From positions 1-9,191 of the forward strand of contig JAQUAE010000048.1 in assembly GCA_028687395.1 (NCBI GenBank): 9,191 nt of DNA, given 5' to 3'. The notes beneath the pieces were generated by a model. It was not told the origin of the DNA. It was given only the letters and a program-made list of their open reading frames with translations, and did not search any database. This stretch comes from Anaerolineales bacterium. GTDB taxonomy: Bacteria; Chloroflexota; Anaerolineae; Anaerolineales; UBA4823. A program made the position numbers and the translations under genes. Positions 1-6,068 of this stretch are shown piece by piece; positions within the stretch are counted from its first letter, which is position 1, and every line of letters begins with the position of its first letter.

Positions 1-618
1 CGCCGGGCCGATGCGCAAGCCCGGCGTGCCGGTCGGCACCAGGATGAGGCTCAGCGAGCGGGAGCCTCCGCGTGGGTCGGTGCGCGCCAGCGTGACGATG
101 TAATCGGCGATGCTGGCGTTTGTGCACCACATCTTGGCGCCATTGATTACCCATTCTTCCCCCGAGCGCGCGGCGCGGGTGGTGATGCCGCCCTTCAAAT
201 CCGACCCTGCGCCCGGTTCGGTGAGCGCCAGCGCCGCCAGTTGACTGGGTGAGCCATCGGCGTGCCTGCCTGTCGCCGCGGGAGGCAGAAAGCGTTCTTT
301 CAACGCCTGGCTCCCGAATAGCGCCACTGGCGCGCAGCCCAGGCCGTTGTGGGCGGCGATGGCCAATGCCGTGCTTCCGCACCCCCAGCCAAGCTGCTCG
401 ATGGCAATGGCCGCGCTGACGGCGTCTACGCCGGCCCCCCCGTATTCCTCGGGCGCGTTCAAGCCCAACAGCCCCAATGACCCCATCTTGCGTGTGGCTT
501 CCCAGTTGAATTCCCCGCTCTCGTCCACGTGCCGGGCTTTCGGTTTGACTTCCCTCTCCACGAAGTCGTGCACAGCGTCTCGCCACATGCGTTGCTCATC
601 GTTTAAGTCGAAATTCAT
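1..618 (-). CDS. Acyl-CoA dehydrogenase, N-terminal part (cut by window edge)
   Basis: This is a flavoprotein of the acyl-CoA dehydrogenase family, which oxidises an acyl-CoA to the 2,3-enoyl-CoA with FAD and passes electrons to ETF. I translated the minus strand from the ATG at 616-618 and get 206 uninterrupted residues; about 170-180 C-terminal residues, including the usual catalytic Glu region, lie beyond position 1. Visible landmarks are the helical N-terminal domain (about 1-115), a PEEYGGAGVD segment at 56-65, the family signature LTEPGAGSD at 132-140, and the FAD-contacting segment NGAKMWCTNA at 159-168. Most relatives have Ile where this protein has Cys165. A GGAGAG ribosome binding site sits 6 bases before the ATG. 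The gene starts 35 bp after the C39-like gene on the same strand, so the two are probably cotranscribed. Chain-length and substrate specificity cannot be told from this part. The family call is secure. Confidence 0.95.
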   Translation of the reverse strand, partial: MNFDLNDEQRMWRDAVHDFVEREVKPKARHVDESGEFNWEATRKMGSLGLLGLNAPEEYGGAGVDAVSAAIAIEQLGWGCGSTALAIAAHNGLGCAPVALFGSQALKERFLPPAATGRHADGSPSQLAALALTEPGAGSDLKGGITTRAARSGEEWVINGAKMWCTNASIADYIVTLARTDPRGGSRSLSLILVPTGTPGLRIGPA

Positions 619-653
619 TGTGTGCTCTCCTTTTTTCTCCCATCTGGCGCCAC

Positions 654-1238
654 TCAACCAAGCCTGGCCTGCACAAGCATGTGCAGGCTCGCTCGCCAGG
701 TGCGCCTAAACTGCTCCTCCCCTAACCAGTACACTTCGTGATGGTTGTACTGCGTGTTGGCGAATCCCCAGCCGAGCAGTGCATCCCAGGCGACCAGTGC
801 CATGACGTGCGCCCAACGTTCGCGCCAGGAAGCGATGATCGGTATCATGACCACAGGCGTGGGCAAGCGCTGCAGCAAGTGCGCTCGCGCCGTAAACATC
901 CCCGACGATGATTTGAGACCATAGCTGCGGAAAACATCCGCCATCCCCCAGGGGAGGGTTGCCCCGTTCGGGATGCGCCGCACGATGGGCAGCGGGCCGC
1001 GCCAGTGAACCGCGTTCATCTCCTCTGATAGCTGCGCCGCCTCCAGCCGGATGCCGAGCAGCGCATTCAGCACGGTTGCAGCGGTGTAAGGGCCACAATC
1101 GAAAGCCGGTCCCTGATACTGCAGCGCGTCCAATAATTGCTGGCGATATGGCGAATCGATTCGGCCTGGCGGCATACCTGGCACCTGGCGGCATCTTCGC
1201 AGGGCTGGGGCGCGGGGGAGCCGTTTCGTCGTTCCCAC
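654..1238 (-). CDS. C39-like / papain-fold cysteine protease-like protein
   Basis: This 194-residue protein looks like a stand-alone member of the papain-like C39 fold. Three features support it. A Gln (Q42) lies six residues before the Cys of FDCGPYTAA (C48), the spacing of the oxyanion Gln and catalytic Cys in C39 peptidases. An HVM segment follows with the candidate catalytic His (H144). An Asn (N161) in GFANTQ is the candidate third residue, followed by a WLGEEQFRRTW stretch resembling the C39 tail. There is no ABC-transporter domain and no clear signal peptide, so it is probably cytosolic and not a bacteriocin exporter. The N-terminus is basic (residues 1-20). The start at 1236-1238 is GTG without a good Shine-Dalgarno; an ATG at 1173-1175 (173 residues) is a real alternative that keeps the whole domain. 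It sits upstream of the acyl-CoA dehydrogenase on the same strand. Substrate and role are unknown, and it might be a non-peptidase acyl or amide transferase of the same fold. Confidence 0.75.
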   Translation of the reverse strand: MGTTKRLPRAPALRRCRQVPGMPPGRIDSPYRQQLLDALQYQGPAFDCGPYTAATVLNALLGIRLEAAQLSEEMNAVHWRGPLPIVRRIPNGATLPWGMADVFRSYGLKSSSGMFTARAHLLQRLPTPVVMIPIIASWRERWAHVMALVAWDALLGWGFANTQYNHHEVYWLGEEQFRRTWRASLHMLVQARLG

Positions 1239-1280
1239 CAGCCCAGTTTGGTTGCAGTACCAACGACCGTGCTGCGCGAA

Positions 1281-1289
1281 ATTATAACA
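1281..1289 (-). promoter_or_regulatory. Extended -10 promoter for the C39-like gene / acyl-CoA dehydrogenase operon
   Basis: Read on the minus strand, this site is TGTTATAAT, a perfect extended -10 element (TGnTATAAT). A start of transcription near 1274 would leave a leader of about 35 bases before the GTG at 1238. No good -35 hexamer is seen at 17-18 bp (the nearest is CTGAAC), which an extended -10 promoter can tolerate. The upstream half overlaps the left 9-bp direct repeat of the inverted-repeat unit next to it. Confidence 0.65.
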
Positions 1290-1293
1290 TCTA

Positions 1294-1339
1294 GAAGTTA
1301 CGCAGTTCAGCGTTCTCCTCTTCCCAACTGCGTAAGTCC
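1294..1339. repeat. 46-bp unit with inverted ends, flanked by 9-bp direct repeats (miniature element candidate)
   Basis: The left end GAAGTTACGCAGTT (1294-1307) and the right end, read inward on the other strand as GGACTTACGCAGTT (1326-1339), match at 12 of 14 positions, including 10 consecutive bases. They enclose an 18-bp centre. The unit is bounded exactly by perfect direct copies of TAACATCTA at 1285-1293 and 1340-1348. Inverted ends inside a direct repeat are what a transposition event with a 9-bp target duplication leaves. There is no coding capacity. Alternatives are an operator for the divergent genes or an RNA hairpin in a leader. It is not a normal intrinsic terminator, because it lies between divergent starts with no T-tract. 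Confidence 0.6.
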
Positions 1340-1415
1340 TAACATCTATAAAACGCTCGCCTTCCCCTGCGGCAAGCAGCGGGGCGAGACAAGCAGGCCC
1401 GGGACCGGGATGGGG

Positions 1416-1421
1416 TACAAT
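1416..1421 (+). promoter_or_regulatory. Candidate -10 hexamer for the SDR gene
   Basis: TACAAT lies 52 bases before the SDR start codon, within an otherwise GC-rich leader. No convincing -35 is found 16-18 bp upstream. A second possible -10, TATAAA at 1347-1352, lies at the right border of the inverted-repeat unit and would give a leader of about 110 bases. Either may be used; the sequence does not decide. Confidence 0.35.
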
Positions 1422-1473
1422 TCAGCCAGCCACCAGCCCGGGCTTCCACCTCCCAGACAAGCAAGGAGACAAC

Positions 1474-2271
1474 ATGGACCAATCACCAGTCGTGATCATC
1501 ACGGGCGCCTCTTCTGGCATCGGTGAGGCGACAGCGCGCCTGCTCGGCGCCCACGGCTATCGCCTGGTTTTGGCAGCCCGGCGACAGGAACGGCTGGAAC
1601 GCCTGGCAGAGGAGATCCGCGGCGCCGACGGCCAGGCAGTGGGACTGGCCACCGACGTCACTCGCCTGGAGGACATACAGCGCCTGGTGGAACACACCAT
1701 GGAGCGCTTCGGCCAGGTCGACGTGCTGTTTAACAATGCTGGCTTCGGCAGGCTGGATTGGTTGGAGCACCTCGATCCCGTGCGGGACGTTGCACGGCAG
1801 GTCCACGTCGATCTGTTAGGCCTGATCCACACTACGCAAGCCGTGTTGCCATACATGATCGCCAGGCGTAACGGCCACATCATCAACGTGGCTTCGCTGG
1901 CTGGCCACATTGCCGTTCCGACGTATAGCGTTTACGCGGCCAGCAAATTCGGCGTGCGTGGCTTTACCGATGCCTTGCGCCGGGAGATGGGCGTGTGGGG
2001 CGTGCACGTCAGCGGGGTATACCCGGGGAGCGTGGCCACTGAGTTCGAGTTGCATACCGGCGCCAGGCGCAAGACCGGGTTACGCACACCGGGGTGGCTG
2101 CGTTTGAGCGCCGAGCAGGTGGCGGGAGAAGTCCTGCGTCTGATACGCAGGCCGCGCCGCCAGGTGGTCTTGCCCCGGGTGATGCTCCTGGCTGTTTGGT
2201 TGAACGCCCTGGTGCCCGGCGTGGTGGACTTTGCTGTGCGCAAGGGATTCGTCGAGCGGGAGCGCAGTTAA
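1474..2271 (+). CDS. Short-chain dehydrogenase/reductase (classical SDR)
   Basis: This is an NAD(P)(H)-dependent oxidoreductase with a Rossmann fold, 265 residues, near the usual length for classical SDRs. In order, it shows the cofactor motif TGASSGIG at 10-17, basic residues after the second strand (AARR, 34-37) that favour NADP(H), D61-V62 contacting the adenine, NNAG at 87-90, the catalytic Ser at 141 (NVAS), Tyr154 and Lys158 in YAASK, and PGSVATEF at 184-191. The last 35 residues include a hydrophobic stretch (about 231-253) that may form a membrane-associated helix or part of the substrate pocket, as in DltE/YqjQ-like SDRs. The ATG at 1474 is supported by an AAGGAGA site at 1463-1469. 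It is monocistronic here, divergent from the C39-like gene and convergent with the long minus-strand operon. The substrate cannot be inferred. Confidence 0.93.
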   Translation: MDQSPVVIITGASSGIGEATARLLGAHGYRLVLAARRQERLERLAEEIRGADGQAVGLATDVTRLEDIQRLVEHTMERFGQVDVLFNNAGFGRLDWLEHLDPVRDVARQVHVDLLGLIHTTQAVLPYMIARRNGHIINVASLAGHIAVPTYSVYAASKFGVRGFTDALRREMGVWGVHVSGVYPGSVATEFELHTGARRKTGLRTPGWLRLSAEQVAGEVLRLIRRPRRQVVLPRVMLLAVWLNALVPGVVDFAVRKGFVERERS

Positions 2272-2298
2272 ACAAAAACTGGTGGACGCGCCACCAGT
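2270..2298 (-). terminator. Intrinsic terminator of the minus-strand operon
   Basis: A perfect 8-bp stem (2278-2285 with 2291-2298, ACTGGTGG/CCACCAGT) with a 5-base loop is followed, on the minus strand only, by TTTTTGTTT. It lies 33 bp after the stop of the DivIVA/SepIVA-like gene. The T-tract runs into the stop codon of the convergent SDR gene (2269-2271). On the plus strand the hairpin has no T-tract after it, though the stem could still slow read-through from the SDR side. Confidence 0.85.
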
Positions 2299-2331
2299 CG
2301 AGGGAAATGCCCGGCATGGGGGAGAGCACCC

Positions 2332-2793
2332 CTACGCCTCCTTGCGGGGATGTTCGTTTTGCAACGTCAGGATGCCATTGCGCACCTGGGTGAGGTAGCG
2401 TTCCAGCTCCAATTCCAACACTCGTAGCGTCTCCACGACGTAATCGTCGGCTTCCTTGCGGGTTTGGTCGATATCGGCGCGCGCCTGGTCCAGGATTTGT
2501 TCGGCGCGTGCCTGGGCAGCCTGCACGGTGGCATCGCGCTCCAGGAGCTGTTCGCTCTTCTCGCGGGCGATAGCCAGGGTGCGGTTGGCTTCCTCTTGCG
2601 CCTGCGCCAGGAGGCGGTCGCGTTGGGCGATCAATTGCTGCGCCTTCTTGACTTCTTCCGGGATGGCCACGCGCATCTGGTCAATCAGGTCGAGGATTTT
2701 ATCCTCGTCGACAATCACGTTGTGGGTCAGCCAAAGTGATCGGCTTTGGTTGAGGGTTTCTTCCAGGCGATCGATCAGATGCATGATGTCCAT
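2332..2793 (-). CDS. DivIVA/SepIVA-like coiled-coil protein
   Basis: This 153-residue, highly charged, soluble protein is mostly predicted coiled coil (about residues 46-138, rich in Ala, Glu, Gln, Arg). The N-terminal segment contains ILDLIDQMRVAIPEEVKKAQ at 33-52, and a C-terminal part (about 113-145) carries EADDYVVETL. From memory, these resemble the ends of mycobacterial SepIVA (Rv2927c), a DivIVA-domain septation factor. The present protein is shorter because its central coiled coil is shorter. In mycobacteria sepIVA also lies near coaD, as here. A role in cell division or envelope assembly is therefore plausible but inferred. It may otherwise be listed simply as a hypothetical protein or resemble ATP-synthase b-subunits through its coiled coil, but it has no membrane segment. 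The ATG at 2793 has only a weak, distant AGGA; a second ATG lies three codons in. It has its own promoter and is the last gene before the terminator. Confidence 0.65.
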   Translation of the reverse strand: MDIMHLIDRLEETLNQSRSLWLTHNVIVDEDKILDLIDQMRVAIPEEVKKAQQLIAQRDRLLAQAQEEANRTLAIAREKSEQLLERDATVQAAQARAEQILDQARADIDQTRKEADDYVVETLRVLELELERYLTQVRNGILTLQNEHPRKEA

Positions 2794-2826
2794 AAGGCAC
2801 TTGTCGTCCTGTTCGCTTCTACTGCG

Positions 2827-2855
2827 ATTTTAATCTATGATGAAGGTTCGTGCAA
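2827..2855 (-). promoter_or_regulatory. Promoter for the DivIVA/SepIVA-like gene
   Basis: On the minus strand TTGCAC (-35, 2850-2855) is followed after exactly 17 bp by TAAAAT (-10, 2827-2832), a good sigma-70-type match. Transcription would begin near 2820, giving a leader of about 27 bases before the ATG at 2793. This makes the gene separable from the upstream operon. Confidence 0.7.
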
Positions 2856-2903
2856 ATCAGTTTTCTCGACCTGGAGGGTGCAATATGCATGCCATAAGGG
2901 TCT

Positions 2904-2922
2904 GAGAGGCGCGAAGCCTCCC
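2904..2922 (-). terminator. Hairpin after coaD, possible weak terminator or processing site
   Basis: In the minus-strand RNA, GGGAGGC and GCCUCUC pair (6 canonical pairs and one G-U) around a UUCGC loop, starting 14 bases after the coaD stop. The following bases are not U-rich, so efficient intrinsic termination is doubtful. The hairpin may mark the 3' end of the recG-coaD message or protect it, just upstream of the separate promoter for the next gene. Confidence 0.35.
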
Positions 2923-2936
2923 TGTAGCGTATGACT

Positions 2937-3461
2937 TCAATCGCGCATCGAAGTGGTGGGCACCAGTTGCTGGCCATCGCCTAATTCGTGGAAGCGCTTC
3001 TTGAGCGCTTTTTCGACGTGAGTGGGCACCATGCTGCTCACATCGCCGTGCAGGGAGGCGATCTCGCGCACCGTCGACCCGGAGAGGAAAGTATGCTCCT
3101 CGGCGGAGATCAGGGCGACCACCTCGATCTCCGGCGCCAGCCGGTGGTTGGCCAGCGCCATGCGAAATTCATACTCGAAGTCGGAGAAGACGCGCAAGCC
3201 GCGCACGATCACCTTCGCCCCAATCTTGCGGCAGAACTCCACGGTCAACCCACTGAAGCCGGCCACCGAAATATTGGGGTATTCCTTCAAGGCCTCCGCA
3301 ACCAGCTTGATGCGCTCCTGCGGAGAAAACAACAGGGATTTGAGCGGCCGGTCGTACACCGCCACGACCACCTCATCGAACAACCCGGCGGCGCGGCAGG
3401 CGATATCCACGTGGCCGTTGTGTATGGGGTCGAATGTTCCCGGGAAGACTGCGCGTATCAT
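2937..3461 (-). CDS. coaD: Pantetheine-phosphate adenylyltransferase (PPAT)
   Basis: This enzyme transfers AMP from ATP to 4'-phosphopantetheine, giving dephospho-CoA, the penultimate step of coenzyme A synthesis in the cytosol. The 174-residue protein shows the nucleotidyltransferase motif PGTFDPIHNGH at 7-17 (the family's T/HxGH signature), RGLR at 88-91, and the C-terminal SGSTVREIA at 127-135, where most relatives have an SST(x)VRE form. About 15 residues at the C-terminus (160-174) extend beyond the usual 155-160-residue enzyme. I chose the ATG at 3461 because the conserved sequence begins immediately and a GAGGTGA site precedes it by a few bases; an in-frame start 33 bases upstream would overlap recG and add unconserved residues. 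It begins 16 bp after the recG stop, so it is cotranscribed and possibly translationally coupled. The gene rsmD, often found before coaD, is absent here. Confidence 0.95.
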   Translation of the reverse strand: MIRAVFPGTFDPIHNGHVDIACRAAGLFDEVVVAVYDRPLKSLLFSPQERIKLVAEALKEYPNISVAGFSGLTVEFCRKIGAKVIVRGLRVFSDFEYEFRMALANHRLAPEIEVVALISAEEHTFLSGSTVREIASLHGDVSSMVPTHVEKALKKRFHELGDGQQLVPTTSMRD

Positions 3462-3477
3462 GTCACCTCTTTCTGGT

Positions 3478-6033
3478 TTAGCTGAAATCTCCACCCGTCG
3501 TTCCCCAGAAGCGCGCCAGCTCTGCTTTGAGGGCCTGGTGCTCAGTGGCGTTGACCTCCGGGTCTTTCTCCAGAATGATGTGGGCTTGCTGGCGGGCCAG
3601 CTCGATCGAGCGTAGGTCGGTCAGGCTGGCCAGCTTCAGGTCGCCGAAACCGGATTGGCGCCGGCCGAGGAATTCCCCCGGGCCGCGTTGTTTGAGATCC
3701 AGTTCTGCCAGGACGAAGCCATCGTTGGTGGTCGCCATGGCTTGCAGGCGCTCGTTCTCCGCCGAATTGGCTTCCTGGGGGATGAGCAGGCAGTACGAGG
3801 GCTGCGTTCCCCTGCCCACCCGGCCGCGGAATTGGTGCAACTGCGCCAGGCCATAGCGATTGGCCCCTTCGATGAGCATCACCGTGGCACGCGGTACGTC
3901 GACGCCGACCTCCACGACCGAAGTGGAAACCAGGATTTGGGTTTCTCCCTCGTGAAAGCCGCGCATGGCGTCTTCCTTCTCTTCCGGCTTCATCCTGCCG
4001 TGCAGCAAGCCAAGTTTGAAGCGCGGGAAAATGTCGTTCTGCAGGCGGGCGTGCTCTTCCACTGCCGCTTTGGCTTCGCCGCTTTCGCTCTCCTCCACGA
4101 GCGGGCAAATGATAAAGGCCTGAAAACCCCCTTCGACCTGGGCGCGGATCAACTGGTAAGCACGCTCGCGTTCGCTGGGCAGCAGGATGTGGGTGCTGAT
4201 GGTCTGCCGGCCGGGGGGCATCTCGTCCATCACGGTCAGGTCCAGGTCGCCGTATACGGTGAGGGCCAGCGACCGCGGGATGGGGGTGGCGGTCATCACC
4301 ATGAGGTGCGGATTAGCCCCCTTGGCGCGCAACGCCGCCCGCTGCTCCACGCCAAAGCGGTGCTGCTCATCCACGACGACCAGCTCTAGGTCGGAGAAGG
4401 TCACCGGTTCCTGAATCAAGGCATGCGTGCCGATGACCAGCTTGATAGCGCCGTTCTCCAGGCCTGCGTAGATGTCGCGTTTCTCCTCCTCGCGCGCCGC
4501 CCCGGTGAGCAAGCGGATTTGCCCGGGATCGAGTGGCGGTGCCGGGAGGGGGGAGGGGAAGCTCTCCTCCGCCTCGCCCGTGGGTGCAATGGCTGGTTGG
4601 AGCGAGGGCGCGGTGAGAAGCTCGAGGAGCTTCTTGTAGTGTTGTTCAGCCAGGATGCCGGTGGGCGCCATCAGCGCGGCCTGTGCCCCGTGGCGGGTCA
4701 CCGCGGCAATGGTCAGGGCGGCGACGAGCGTCTTCCCGGAGCCGACGTCCCCTTGCAGAAGACGGTTCATCGGGCGTCCGGAAGCCAGGTCGTCGAGGGC
4801 TTCGCGCAGGGCGCGCTGTTGAGCGCCGGTGAGCTCGAAGGGTACGCGCCTGAGCTGGCCTTCCAGCCATTCGGGCGGGGTCTCGAAAGCGCGCGCGCTG
4901 CGCTCCTGCCAGGCGCGTTTCTGCTGCATAACTCCCAGTTGCAAGAGCAGGATTTCGTCGAAGGCCAGCCGTTGGCGGGCGGCTTTTAACGCCTCCCAGG
5001 AAGTGGGGAAATGTGCCTGCAGCAGGGCTTCCTGCAAGGGCAGCAAGCTAGTGGCGTTCAGGATGTATTCAGGGAGGGGGTCGAGGGTGCGCGCCGCCCA
5101 GTAGGAAACCACCTGATTCATCAGCTTGCGCAGCCAGCGTTGGGTGATGTGTGCGGTGGAGGGGTATACCGGTACGATGCGGTTGGTGCTCAATTGCTGG
5201 TGCTCGACCGGCTCGGCTTCAGGGTTGCTCATCACCAGCCGCCCAAGGTATTGGTCGACCTTGCCGGAAAAGGTGTATTGCGAGCCGAGGCGCAGGTTCT
5301 TCATAATCCAGGGCTGGCCGAACCAGGTGAGGCGTAAGGCGCCGGAACCATCGCTGACCACGGCTTCGACGAGCTCTGGGCGGTTCTCGCGCAGGCGGCG
5401 TTTGTAGATCGATTCGATGGTTGCCAGGATAGTGACTTCGTCGCCGAAGCGCAGGCGGTTGATTGGCTTGAGCTGCGAATAATCGTCGTAGCGCCGGGGT
5501 AAGAAGTACAACATGTCCCGCAAGGTGAACAGGCCCAGGCGGGAGAGCGTGGTGGCGTTGCGCGGCCCTATGCCATGCAATACGGTGACCGGCGCCTCCA
5601 AAGCTGCCTGCTCTTCCTTAGGAAAGCTCGGCCTCGGCGGTCGCCCTGCGCTGAAAGGCCTGGCTGCTGGCGGCGCGTAGGGCGGGACGTCGCTCGCCGC
5701 GCTGCTCGGCCGGGGGAAGCCTGGCGGGGCAGGGGGTCTTTTTTCACGCTGCGGCTCGCGCTGCACCAAATCCAGTTCGATCCCGGTGACCTGCTGGACG
5801 CGCTTCCATACGCCTTCGAGGGTCTCGGCGCGTGAGGTCTCGCTCAAACGGGGGTAATTGCGCAGGCGTTCGCTGATAAAAGCAATCAGCTCCTCCGACA
5901 CGCCATCGGCGCGCGCCTCGGCCTCCCAACTTTCGGGGATGCGCTCCAGGCCGCCCATGACGGCGCGGTTATCGTACTTGCGTTCGGCTTCGAGTTTGAA
6001 GAACTTGTGTAATTTTTGTAACGATGGCTTCAT
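3478..6033 (-). CDS. recG: ATP-dependent DNA helicase RecG, long form
   Basis: RecG is a superfamily 2 branched-DNA translocase that regresses stalled forks and processes Holliday junctions and R-loops. At 851 residues it is about 160 longer than the E. coli protein. An N-terminal extension (1-145) ends in a proline-rich linker (about 93-140). It is followed by the wedge/OB domain (about 150-330), helicase domain 1 with Walker A GDVGSGKT (428-435), DEQH (555-558) and TATPIPRS (581-588), then helicase domain 2 with VSTSVVEVGVDVP (702-714) and QFRGRVGRG (734-742). The C-terminal TRG region runs about 763-794, with RGPGEFLGRRQSG. A further proline-rich insertion (about 474-505) interrupts helicase domain 1 between motifs Ia and II. 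All catalytic motifs are intact. The ATG at 6033 has no clear Shine-Dalgarno. It lies 31 bp after the degV stop, and a tiny ORF fills the gap. The stop lies 16 bp before coaD. Confidence 0.97.
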   Translation of the reverse strand: MKPSLQKLHKFFKLEAERKYDNRAVMGGLERIPESWEAEARADGVSEELIAFISERLRNYPRLSETSRAETLEGVWKRVQQVTGIELDLVQREPQREKRPPAPPGFPRPSSAASDVPPYAPPAARPFSAGRPPRPSFPKEEQAALEAPVTVLHGIGPRNATTLSRLGLFTLRDMLYFLPRRYDDYSQLKPINRLRFGDEVTILATIESIYKRRLRENRPELVEAVVSDGSGALRLTWFGQPWIMKNLRLGSQYTFSGKVDQYLGRLVMSNPEAEPVEHQQLSTNRIVPVYPSTAHITQRWLRKLMNQVVSYWAARTLDPLPEYILNATSLLPLQEALLQAHFPTSWEALKAARQRLAFDEILLLQLGVMQQKRAWQERSARAFETPPEWLEGQLRRVPFELTGAQQRALREALDDLASGRPMNRLLQGDVGSGKTLVAALTIAAVTRHGAQAALMAPTGILAEQHYKKLLELLTAPSLQPAIAPTGEAEESFPSPLPAPPLDPGQIRLLTGAAREEEKRDIYAGLENGAIKLVIGTHALIQEPVTFSDLELVVVDEQHRFGVEQRAALRAKGANPHLMVMTATPIPRSLALTVYGDLDLTVMDEMPPGRQTISTHILLPSERERAYQLIRAQVEGGFQAFIICPLVEESESGEAKAAVEEHARLQNDIFPRFKLGLLHGRMKPEEKEDAMRGFHEGETQILVSTSVVEVGVDVPRATVMLIEGANRYGLAQLHQFRGRVGRGTQPSYCLLIPQEANSAENERLQAMATTNDGFVLAELDLKQRGPGEFLGRRQSGFGDLKLASLTDLRSIELARQQAHIILEKDPEVNATEHQALKAELARFWGTTGGDFS

Positions 6034-6068
6034 TGCAGGTATTTTACCAGCGGATTGACAGCTATCAT
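6030..6068 (-). CDS. Putative 12-codon bridging ORF between degV and recG
   Basis: A minute open frame (MIAVNPLVKYLQ) begins with an ATG that shares ATGA with the degV stop and ends with a TGA that shares ATGA with the recG start. It is the only frame joining the two genes and could let ribosomes that finish degV reinitiate and be delivered to recG, which lacks a good ribosome binding site. The AAAGGA preceding it is too close to the ATG (about 1 base) to be a standard Shine-Dalgarno, so any translation would depend on coupling. This may be coincidence, and no protein function is claimed. Confidence 0.25.
   Translation of the reverse strand: MIAVNPLVKYLQ

Noticed and set aside
347..709. Plus-strand frame opposite the acyl-CoA dehydrogenase start
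   Set aside because: The minus-strand translation is an unambiguous acyl-CoA dehydrogenase with a good ribosome binding site, so this is a shadow.
706..1263. Alternative minus-strand frame overlapping the C39-like gene
   Set aside because: The other frame carries the Q...DCG, HVM and GFAN motifs at the proper spacing; this one is low-complexity and shows no motif.
2318..2332. GGGG/CCCC mini-hairpin near the end of the SepIVA-like gene
   Set aside because: It is a four-base stem in GC-rich DNA. The strong terminator immediately downstream explains 3'-end formation.
3462..3494. Upstream in-frame start for coaD
   Set aside because: It would add 11 unconserved residues overlapping recG. The ATG at 3461 has a good ribosome binding site and begins exactly at the conserved MIRAVFPGTFDP.
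3655..4389. Long open frame (244 codons) on the plus strand opposite recG
   Set aside because: It lies wholly antisense to intact RecG helicase motifs and reads as a reverse-complement shadow of GC-rich codons, with no recognisable domain.
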